Assembly (NCBI RefSeq): GCF_003355005.1
Contig: NZ_CP029985.1
Location: 3,184,501 to 3,248,500 of the forward strand
Origin: Sphingomonas sp. FARSPH
Lineage (GTDB): Bacteria > Pseudomonadota > Alphaproteobacteria > Sphingomonadales > Sphingomonadaceae
Length of the DNA: 64,000 nucleotides
Direction: 5' to 3'
Made by a program: the position numbers and the translations under genes. Shown one piece after another: positions 57,885 to 64,000 of the stretch. The notes under the pieces are model-generated. The model did no database searches. It was not told where the DNA came from and was given only the letters and a program-made list of their open reading frames with translations. Numbering within the stretch: the stretch's first letter is position 1; every line of letters starts with the position of its first letter.

Positions 57885-58420
57885 GGGTCATCGCCGGTCA
57901 ATGGCGCGGCCGCCCGCTGGTCGCGCCCAAAGGCGACGCCACCCGCCCGACCGCCGATCGCACGCGCGAGGCGTTGTTCTCGATGCTCGCCAGCCGCTTC
58001 GGCAGCTTCGAAGGGCTTGGCGTGGCGGACCTGTTCGCCGGATCGGGCGCATTGGGGATCGAGGCGCTGTCGCGCGGGGCGGCGTCGTGCCTGTTCGTGG
58101 AGCAGGATCGCGCGGCGCTCGACGCGCTCAAGGCCAACCTCGCCAAGCTGGGCGCGCGCGGCGACGTGCGCGCGACCTCGGTGATGGCGCTCGGCCCCGC
58201 GCCCGCGCCGCTCGACCTGATGATGATGGACCCGCCCTACGGCACGGGCGCAGGGTCGGTGGCGCTCGACAAATTGGCGCGACTCGGCTGGATCGGGCCG
58301 GCGACGTGGGTCAGCATCGAAACCGCGCGCGATGAGGAGATCGCCGCTGCGGGCTTCACGCTCGATGCGACGCGCGTCCACGGCAAGGCGCGGCTGACGC
58401 TGCTCCGCCGCGACGCCTAG
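57881..58420 (+). CDS. rsmD: 16S rRNA (guanine-966-N2)-methyltransferase RsmD
   Basis: A 179-residue SAM-dependent enzyme. RVIAGQWRGRPLVAPKGD and TRPTADRTREALFSML are typical of RsmD; DLFAGSGALGIEALSRGA is the SAM loop and LMMMDPPYGTG the NPPY-type catalytic motif. The ATG overlaps the rluB stop, so two rRNA-modification genes are co-translated. Its TAG overlaps the stop of the convergent transporter gene in CTAG. Confidence 0.95.
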   Translation: MRVIAGQWRGRPLVAPKGDATRPTADRTREALFSMLASRFGSFEGLGVADLFAGSGALGIEALSRGAASCLFVEQDRAALDALKANLAKLGARGDVRATSVMALGPAPAPLDLMMMDPPYGTGAGSVALDKLARLGWIGPATWVSIETARDEEIAAAGFTLDATRVHGKARLTLLRRDA

Positions 58421-59670
58421 CGCGCGGTGCGCTGCACCAGCAGCAGGCCGAGGAGGCTGACGATACCCGCCGCGACCAGATACAGACCGATCCACCACAG
58501 GCCGCGCGCCGCCAGCGCCTGCGCCGCGATCGGGGCGAGCGCGCCGCCGATGATGCCGCCAAGATTGAACGTCATCGACACGCCCGTGTAGCGGACGCCG
58601 GCGGGAAACAGCGCAGGCAGCCAGCCGCCGAGCGGGCCGTAGGCAAAGCCCATCACGAACAGCGCGAAGGCGAGCCACGCGAACACCATCGCCAGCGATC
58701 CCGCGCCGAGCATCGGCCCCATCGACAGGCCCGCCGCGATGCACCCGGCAAAGCCGATCGCCAGCATGCGCCGCGCGCCGGCGCGATCCGCGAGCACGCT
58801 GGCGACGATCACGCCGGCCGCCAAGAACAGGATCGCGACCAGCTCGGCGCCGAGCAGCGCTTCGCGCCCGTAACCCAGCGTCGTGGTACCGTAGCTGAGC
58901 GTGAACGCGGTCGCGAGGTAGAAGAGCGCGAAGCAGGCGACCACGCCGCCCGTGCCCGCGATCAGCGCGCGGCCGTGGCCCGCGATCAGCGTGGCGATCG
59001 GCACCTTCGGCAGATCGTCCGCCTTCGCCGCCGCGACGAAGGCCGGCGTCTCGGTCAGTTTCAACCGCACCCACAGGCCCAGCATCACCAGCACCGCGCT
59101 GACCAGAAACGGCAAGCGCCAGCCCCAGGCGCGGAACTGTGCGTCGTCGAGGACCAGGCCGAGCAACAGGAACAGGCCGTTCGCCATGATGAAGCCGACC
59201 GGTGCGCCGAGCGGCGGGAACATGCCCCAGGTGTTGCGCCGCTGCGGCGGCGCGTTCTCGACCGCGAGGAGCGCCGCGCCGCCCCATTCGCCGCCAAGGC
59301 CGAGCCCCTGGCCCACCCGCATCACGCATAGGAGCAGCGGCGCGACCCAGCCGATCTGCGCATAGGTCGGCAGGAAGGCGATGGCGACGGTCGATCCTCC
59401 CATCAGCATCAGGCTGGCGACCAAAGTCGACTTGCGCCCGACGCGGTCACCGAAATGGCCGAACACCACCGCACCCACCGGCCGCGCGAAAAACGCGACG
59501 GCGAAACTCGCGAAGCTCAGCATCTGGCGCGCGGACGCGCTTTCGCCCGGGAAGAACAACGCCGGAAACACCAGGGCGGCGGCGGTCGCATAGATATAGA
59601 AATCGTAGAATTCGACCGCGGTGCCGACGAGGCTGGCGGTCAGGATGCGGCGGGCCGAGGGCGGTTGCAT
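58417..59670 (-). CDS. MHS-family MFS transporter
   Basis: A 417-residue, 12-helix major-facilitator protein of the metabolite:H+ symporter (MHS) branch. It opens LTASLVGTAVEFYDFYIYAT, and carries VFGHFGDRVGRKSTLVASLM and MRVGQGLGLGGEWGGAALL, signatures of ProP/KgtP/ShiA-like carriers. Substrates in this family are organic acids, betaine, shikimate and others, and nothing nearby narrows it. It may be transcribed alone. Confidence 0.88.
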   Translation of the reverse strand: MQPPSARRILTASLVGTAVEFYDFYIYATAAALVFPALFFPGESASARQMLSFASFAVAFFARPVGAVVFGHFGDRVGRKSTLVASLMLMGGSTVAIAFLPTYAQIGWVAPLLLCVMRVGQGLGLGGEWGGAALLAVENAPPQRRNTWGMFPPLGAPVGFIMANGLFLLLGLVLDDAQFRAWGWRLPFLVSAVLVMLGLWVRLKLTETPAFVAAAKADDLPKVPIATLIAGHGRALIAGTGGVVACFALFYLATAFTLSYGTTTLGYGREALLGAELVAILFLAAGVIVASVLADRAGARRMLAIGFAGCIAAGLSMGPMLGAGSLAMVFAWLAFALFVMGFAYGPLGGWLPALFPAGVRYTGVSMTFNLGGIIGGALAPIAAQALAARGLWWIGLYLVAAGIVSLLGLLLVQRTAR

Positions 59671-59777
59671 CGCCAGACCCTACCCGCGCCGGGCCGGCGG
59701 CGGAAGCCGTGGGAAAATCGTGCGCCGCCCCAGCGCATGACATTTCAACGCAACAAAGCGGGGCTAGAGCCAATGTC

Positions 59778-59884
59778 GTCGCGGCCCTTCTCCCCCTGTG
59801 GGCGCGACGTCCGGCCGCCTCCCCTGTCGGCCGGTCCTCCCTGAACTACGGGGCAGTCCATTGCGGGCTGCCCCGACTTTTCTC
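59778..59884 (+). ncRNA. Candidate small RNA with CU-rich (anti-Shine-Dalgarno) loops
   Basis: Hairpin 1 pairs GTCGCG..CCC (59778-59787, one bulged G) with GGGCGCGAC (59800-59808), loop TTCTCCCCCTGT. Hairpin 2 pairs CCGGCCG (59811-59817) with CGGCCGG (59828-59834), loop CCTCCCCTGT. A single-stranded TCCTCCCTGAACTA follows. Hairpin 3, CGGGGCAG with CTGCCCCG (59849-59856 with 59868-59875), then ACTTTTCT, is a terminator. Exposed CCUCC-type motifs in loops plus a terminator are the hallmark of alphaproteobacterial sRNAs that block ribosome sites. No gene lies upstream on this strand and no protein frame uses the stretch. The promoter is not identified. Confidence 0.5.
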
Positions 59885-59916
59885 CGAACATATCGCCGAC
59901 GCACCGGGCGGTTGCG

Positions 59917-59950
59917 AGAAACGGGACCGGCGGTCTGCCGATCCCGTTCC
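59917..59950 (-). terminator. Probable terminator of the urcA-like gene
   Basis: AACGGGACCGGC pairs with GCCGATCCCGTT (one mismatch) around GGTCT; on the minus strand the stem is followed by TTTCTCG. It lies just downstream of the urcA-like stop codon. Confidence 0.6.
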
Positions 59951-59972
59951 CCTCGGCTACCGGTGAATGTGG

Positions 59973-60290
59973 TCAGCGCGCGCTGGCGAGCGTCACCGGC
60001 CGGCGTTCCGCGCGGGCGGCCAGCGCGGTCACCGCGCTCTGGCGCATTTCGGCGATGCAGCGGTCGGCATCGGCGCGATCGGCCAGATCGCCGCTGCGCA
60101 GCGCGCACGCCGCCCGCGCGGCGCGCAGCACGCGCGCATCGAGGATCGCACGATCCTTTGGAGTGCCGAGGTCGAGCCCCCGGCTCGACACGTGGGCGGA
60201 AACCGTCTCGCGATCGCTTGCGGCGATGGCGGTGCCGCTGGCGGCACACAGAATGAGCGCCGCGGTCGCGGCTGTAATGAAGCGCTGCAT
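59973..60290 (-). CDS. UrcA-family exported protein
   Basis: A 105-residue protein with a signal peptide (MQRFITAATAALILCAASGTAIAA) and the UrcA pattern DLGTPKDRAILDARVLRAARAAC, ending in a second cysteine (ADADRCIAEM). The family is common in sphingomonads and has no established role. GGAGTCC precedes the ATG. It is divergent from uvrD, with about 230 bases between. Confidence 0.88.
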   Translation of the reverse strand: MQRFITAATAALILCAASGTAIAASDRETVSAHVSSRGLDLGTPKDRAILDARVLRAARAACALRSGDLADRADADRCIAEMRQSAVTALAARAERRPVTLASAR

Positions 60291-60522
60291 GATGGACTCC
60301 TGCGTAAATCCTGCCACACCGGCCGCGCTGCATCGCCGTCCACCTCTCGCTTCGGGTGGATCGAACGGGCACACGGCCGTCGACGGGCCGCTGTTAGGGG
60401 CGAGGCGTGTCGGCACGGCGTCGGCCCGGCGTCGGAGTCGCGACGCACCGGCGTCTTTTATGTTGCAGCGCAGCAGATGCCCGGACTTGCCCCCCGGCCC
60501 CTCGTTCCCTACCTGTTCGCCG

Positions 60523-62802
60523 GTGACCGACACCGCCGACGCCTTGCAGGACCCGCCCTATCTCAAGGGCCTCAATCCGCCCCAGCGTGAGGCGGTGCTG
60601 ACCACGGAAGGCCCGGTGCTGATGCTCGCCGGCGCCGGCACGGGCAAGACCGCCGCGCTGACGGCGCGGCTTGCGCATTTGTTGTGGACGCGCAAGGCAT
60701 GGCCGTCCGAAATCCTTGCGGTCACCTTCACCAACAAGGCGGCGCGCGAGATGCGCGAACGCGTCGGCCGGCTGGTCGGCGAGGCGGTGGAGGGCATGCC
60801 GTGGCTCGGCACCTTCCACGCGATCGGCGCGAAGATGCTGCGCCGCCACGCCGAACTCGTCGGGCTGCAGAGCAATTTCACCATCCTCGACACCGACGAC
60901 CAATTGCGGCTGCTGAAGCAGTTGATCGTCGCCGCCGACCTCGACGAGAAGCGTTTTCCCGCGCGCAGTCTCGCCGGGCTGATCGACGACTGGAAGAACA
61001 AGGGCCTCGTGCCCGCCGACATCGACGCGGGCGAGAGCGAACGCTACGCCAACGGTCGCGGCGGCGAGCTGTATGCACAATATCAGGAGCGGCTGAAGGC
61101 GCTCAACGCCTGCGATTTCGGCGACCTGTTGCTTCATATGCTCACCATCCTGAAGACGCATGCCGACGTGCTGCGCCTGTACCAGGAGCGGTTCCGCTAC
61201 ATCATGGTCGACGAATATCAGGACACCAATGTCGTCCAGTATCTCTGGCTGCGGCTGCTCGCGCAGGCGCGCAAGAACATCGCCTGCGTCGGCGACGACG
61301 ACCAGTCGATCTATTCCTGGCGCGGCGCACAGGTGGAGAACATCCTGCGCTTCGAGCGCGACTTTCCGGGCGCGGCGGTGATCAAGCTGGAGCAGAATTA
61401 CCGCTCCACCCCGCATATCCTCGGTGCCGCATCCGGCGTCATCGCACACAATGGCGGACGGCTGGGCAAGACGCTGTGGACCGAACTCGACGTCGGCGAG
61501 AAGGTCCGTGTCGTCGGCGTCTGGGATGGCCCCGAGGAAGCGCGACGCGTCGGCGACGAGATCGAGGCGGCGCGGCGCAGTGGCACCAGCCTCGACCGGA
61601 TCGCGATCCTCGTCCGCGCGCAGCACCAGACGCGCGAGTTCGAGGACCGGTTCATCGCGATCGGCCTGCCCTATCGCATCGTCGGCGGTTATCGCTTCTA
61701 CGAGCGCGCCGAAATCCGCGACGCGCTCGCCTACCTCCGCATCGTCAATCAGCCGGCGGACGATTTGGCGTTCGAACGCATCGTCAACGTGCCCAAGCGT
61801 GGGCTGGGCGATAAGGCGCTGGCGAAGATCCACCAGCTCGCCCGGATCGAGGGCCTGCCGCTGACGATCGCGTCGGCGCGCATCCTCGACACCGACGAAC
61901 TGACCCCGCAGGCGCGCCGCGCGCTCGGCAACCTCGTCGGCGACATCGCGCGCTGGCGCGATATGGCGCGCGAGCTGCCGCATGCCGAACTCGCGCGCCA
62001 ATTGCTCGACGAGAGCGGCTATACGGCGATGTGGCAGGCGGAAAAGTCGGTCGAGGCGGCGGGGCGGCTGGAGAATCTGTCCGAACTCGTCCGCGCGATG
62101 GAGGATTACGAGACGCTCGGCGCGTTCCTCGAACACGTCAGCCTCGTCATGGACAATGAAGGCGGTGCGCAGGACCCGCAGGTGACGATCATGACGATCC
62201 ACGCCGCCAAGGGTCTGGAATTCGACACGGTCTTCCTGCCCGGCTGGGAGGAAGGGCTGTTTCCCTCGCAACGCTCGCTCGACGAGGGCGGCACCAAGAG
62301 CCTGGAGGAGGAGCGCCGGCTCGCCTATGTCGCGATCACCCGCGCACGGCGGCTGGCGGTGATCCTGCATGCCGCGAACCGGCGCATCTATGGCCAGTGG
62401 ACGTCGAGCATCCCCAGCCGCTTCGTCGGCGAACTGCCGCCGGAGCATGTCGACAGCGAGACGACGATGGCGGGCGGCGAGAGCCTGTGGCGCGCCAATT
62501 GGTCCGAACGTGCCGACCCGTTCGCCGACGTCGCGCGCGGCACCGGCCGCGGCCCGGGCTGGCAGCGTGCCGCCGGTGCAGGATCGAGCTTCACGACGCA
62601 ACCGACGCGCATCGTCGAAAGCCGCGCCAGCGCGGTCAGCCTGGGCAGCAAGGGGCGCAGCGACCTGTCGCCCGGCCTGCGCGTCTTCCATCAGAAGTTC
62701 GGATATGGCGCGATCGCCGAAATCGAGGGCAACAAGCTCGAGATCGATTTCGAGAGCGCAGGCCGCAAGCGCGTCCTCGACAGTTTCGTCACCGTCGCCT
62801 GA
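60523..62802 (+). CDS. uvrD: UvrD/PcrA-type ATP-dependent DNA helicase
   Basis: A 759-residue SF1A 3'-5' helicase used in nucleotide-excision and mismatch repair. Walker A is LAGAGTGKTAALTARL (near residue 36), motif II IMVDEYQDTN (near 230), motif III DDDQSIYSWRGA, and later TIHAAKGLEFDTVFLPGWEE and AYVAITRARRLAV. A C-terminal Tudor-like region (FHQKFGYGAIAEIEGNKLEI) is typical of PcrA/UvrD. The GTG at 60523 (VTDTADALQDPPYLKGLN) is chosen; the frame stays open upstream with an ATG at about 60461. Confidence 0.95.
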   Translation: MTDTADALQDPPYLKGLNPPQREAVLTTEGPVLMLAGAGTGKTAALTARLAHLLWTRKAWPSEILAVTFTNKAAREMRERVGRLVGEAVEGMPWLGTFHAIGAKMLRRHAELVGLQSNFTILDTDDQLRLLKQLIVAADLDEKRFPARSLAGLIDDWKNKGLVPADIDAGESERYANGRGGELYAQYQERLKALNACDFGDLLLHMLTILKTHADVLRLYQERFRYIMVDEYQDTNVVQYLWLRLLAQARKNIACVGDDDQSIYSWRGAQVENILRFERDFPGAAVIKLEQNYRSTPHILGAASGVIAHNGGRLGKTLWTELDVGEKVRVVGVWDGPEEARRVGDEIEAARRSGTSLDRIAILVRAQHQTREFEDRFIAIGLPYRIVGGYRFYERAEIRDALAYLRIVNQPADDLAFERIVNVPKRGLGDKALAKIHQLARIEGLPLTIASARILDTDELTPQARRALGNLVGDIARWRDMARELPHAELARQLLDESGYTAMWQAEKSVEAAGRLENLSELVRAMEDYETLGAFLEHVSLVMDNEGGAQDPQVTIMTIHAAKGLEFDTVFLPGWEEGLFPSQRSLDEGGTKSLEEERRLAYVAITRARRLAVILHAANRRIYGQWTSSIPSRFVGELPPEHVDSETTMAGGESLWRANWSERADPFADVARGTGRGPGWQRAAGAGSSFTTQPTRIVESRASAVSLGSKGRSDLSPGLRVFHQKFGYGAIAEIEGNKLEIDFESAGRKRVLDSFVTVA

Positions 62803-62900
62803 CCGCGCTCCTGATAGGACCGTTCAGGAACCGATCAGGCGCGCACTGCGTACTTCCGCAGAGGCCCGGCATCGCTCGGGATGATGAGGAGGATGTACAG

Positions 62901-63470
62901 ATGATCGCTCGCCTGATCGCCGCTGCCGCTGCGGCAGCCACCCTTGCCGCCGCGGCGCCCGTCGCGGCGCAGAGCGCGGCGGACGACGCCCGCTGGAGCG
63001 CGGCACAGGCGCGCTTCGATACGGAGCTTGCCCGATATCGCGCGGAATTCGACCGCTATCGCGCGTCGCGCGGCGGCAGCTACGGCGGCGGCTATGGCGC
63101 AGCGCCGACCGGTCCCGGCGGGTATCGCCAGGCGCCGGTTCCGGGTGCGTATGACCAGGGCTATGCCGCGGACGACGACCGGTACGAAAACGGCTACGAC
63201 CCGGCCCGCTATTACCGCGCCGGCAGCAATTATCGCGAGCGCGTGCTGAGCCCGGACGAACGCGTCTACGCGGGCAATGACGGGCGGTATTATTGCCGCC
63301 GCAGCGACGGGACGACGGGCCTGATCGTCGGCGGCGCGGCCGGCGGTATCCTCGGCAATCTGATCGATGGCGGCCACAGCCGCATTGTCGGCACTTTGCT
63401 CGGCGGCGCTGCGGGCGCGCTGGCGGGCAAGTCGATTGACCAAAACCAGTCGGAAATCCGCTGCCGCTGA
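62901..63470 (+). CDS. Glycine-zipper (2TM) exported protein
   Basis: A 189-residue protein. A signal peptide (MIARLIAAAAAAATLAAAAPVAAQ) is followed by a short coiled segment (AQARFDTELARYRAEFDRYR), a Gly/Tyr/Pro-rich linker and a glycine-zipper region (IVGGAAGGILGNLIDGG, RIVGTLLGGAAGALAGKSID). Such proteins are usually outer-membrane associated, with no clear function. GAGGAGGA lies upstream of the ATG at 62901. Confidence 0.88.
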   Translation: MIARLIAAAAAAATLAAAAPVAAQSAADDARWSAAQARFDTELARYRAEFDRYRASRGGSYGGGYGAAPTGPGGYRQAPVPGAYDQGYAADDDRYENGYDPARYYRAGSNYRERVLSPDERVYAGNDGRYYCRRSDGTTGLIVGGAAGGILGNLIDGGHSRIVGTLLGGAAGALAGKSIDQNQSEIRCR

Positions 63471-63510
63471 TCCGCCAGGATAGGCGTCGCGCGTCAGGCG
63501 TCGGGCGGGT

Positions 63511-63846
63511 TCAGGCCCGCTCGACCGCCAGCAAGGTGACGCCCGCATATTTTTCCTGCGCGGGGTCGTAGAGCGGGTTCGGAAAAAACGGGCGATCCTG
63601 CACGATCGTCGGGTCACCCAGCCCGTCCAGCTTGAATGCCCCCATCTTTTCCTCGCGCGGCGGCTTGCCGTCGCGGTCCAGGGTGATCGCATCGACATAG
63701 ACCTCGCCATGCCGGGTGTAGAGGATATGCGGCGCCATAGTGACGACGCCCTTGTTGTAGGTGGCGGTGACGACGCGCAGACGCACGATCGCCTCGAACA
63801 GGGTTGGCAAGGGGCCGGAAGGTGCGCCGTCGCTGGGCTGAGTCAT
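63511..63846 (-). CDS. Unrecognised protein
   Basis: A 111-residue soluble protein I cannot place in a family with confidence. It has no signal peptide or membrane segment. HILYTRHGEVYVDAITLDRD and GKPPREEKMGAFKLDGL give a beta-rich middle, followed by DRPFFPNPLYDPAQEKYAG. It stands alone on the minus strand between a glycine-zipper gene and a DUF5872-like gene, and codon use matches its neighbours, so it is likely real. Confidence 0.7.
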   Translation of the reverse strand: MTQPSDGAPSGPLPTLFEAIVRLRVVTATYNKGVVTMAPHILYTRHGEVYVDAITLDRDGKPPREEKMGAFKLDGLGDPTIVQDRPFFPNPLYDPAQEKYAGVTLLAVERA

Positions 63847-63938
63847 TGTCGTGGTTATAATCGATCGCGCTGCGGTGCAGCAAGAACGCTTTTCGCAACC
63901 CTGCGTTCGCGCCGTGCAATCAGACTTCGGAGAGGACC

Positions 63939-64000
63939 ATGGCCGACACTGCGACGAAGAGCGACCCTGCGCTGTGGGAACGGGTCAAGGACGAGATCAC
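63939..64000 (+). CDS. DUF5872-like protein, 5' end only
   Basis: The first 20 codons are visible (MADTATKSDPALWERVKDEI). GGAGAGGA precedes the ATG. This start resembles DUF5872-type proteins, whose relatives begin with similar Lys/Thr residues and LWxxVKxE and continue with KGGKPGQWSARKAQ. The rest lies outside the window, so the assignment is tentative. Confidence 0.5.
   Translation, partial: MADTATKSDPALWERVKDEI

Larger units (their letters stand above)
59671..59972. other. Gene-free stretch between the MHS transporter and urcA-like gene
   Basis: No supported coding frame. From 59778 to 59884 it holds three plus-strand hairpins with CU-rich loops, ending in a terminator (listed as an ncRNA). 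From 59917 to 59945 an inverted repeat with T-rich end on the minus strand ends the urcA-like transcript. The part nearest 59671 should hold the transporter promoter, not identified. Confidence 0.6.

Overview
The window is high-GC chromosomal DNA from an alphaproteobacterium, most likely a sphingomonad (Sphingomonas or a close relative). The pointers are a complete Entner-Doudoroff block (zwf-pgl-edd-glk-eda), an argC of the short type, a large TonB-dependent receptor, an UrcA-family protein, small proteins resembling the sphingomonad families DUF6481 and DUF6628, the trpF-trpB-trpA-accD-folC order, and MutL with an endonuclease motif. No phage, transposase, plasmid gene or CRISPR array was seen. 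The assignment rests on gene content and family knowledge, since no search was run.

Layout. 1-3291: dnaE (minus, 3' end outside the window). 3381-6936: an HdeD-like membrane protein converging on a tightly overlapped minus-strand operon lolC-lolD-GNAT-gpx. 6937-7350: a gene-free stretch holding a nested RNA-like structure that ends in a plus-strand terminator. 7351-9837: TonB receptor. 9941-10559: a palindromic operator candidate, a heat-shock (RpoH) promoter, a ROSE-like thermosensor leader and hsp20. 10913-13017: pyrG and secG (minus). 13265-20768: MarR regulator, SH3-like protein, argC, then zwf-pgl-edd-glk-eda, interspersed with REP-type inverted repeats. 21103-22689: a GH35-like glycosidase whose promoter implies a leaderless mRNA. 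22760-27284: the fatty-acid cluster fabD-fabG-acpP-fabF with mltG (minus). 27482-29249: an RcnB-like protein and rpsF-rpsR-rplI. 29594-34689: a tripartite drug efflux operon (emrA-emrB-outer-membrane factor) with a divergent TetR regulator.

Second half. 34719-36512: mutL (minus), divergent from mreB-mreC-mreD-mrdA-rodA (36648-42329), the cell-elongation operon. 42424-43773: tRNA-Lys, a DUF6481-like gene, a spermidine-synthase-like methyltransferase, and tRNA-Thr. 43792-47215: VanZ-like protein, endonuclease/exonuclease/phosphatase family protein, and patatin-like lipase. 47303-54055: lapA-pyrF, GFA and VOC proteins, trpF-trpB-trpA-accD-folC. 54127-58420: a DUF6628-like protein, an AmpG-like permease, a single-domain response regulator, rluB-rsmD. 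58417-59670: MHS-type transporter. 59671-59972: a gap with a strong candidate for a CU-rich-loop small RNA. 59973-64000: urcA-like gene, uvrD/pcrA helicase, a glycine-zipper protein, an unknown protein, and the start of a DUF5872-like gene.

How it fits together. The content is mostly core metabolism and housekeeping: DNA replication and repair, envelope building (Lol, Mre/Rod/PBP2, MltG, AmpG), central carbon flow through 6-phosphogluconate, fatty-acid and tryptophan synthesis. Genes are packed tightly, with many ATGA or GTGA start-stop overlaps and three convergent pairs whose stop codons overlap. I did not find a clear new multi-gene system. The most interesting signals are non-coding: the CU-rich small RNA candidate near 59.8 kb, the structured element near 7.2 kb, the heat-shock promoter plus thermosensor at 10 kb, and the leaderless glycosidase promoter at 22.7 kb.
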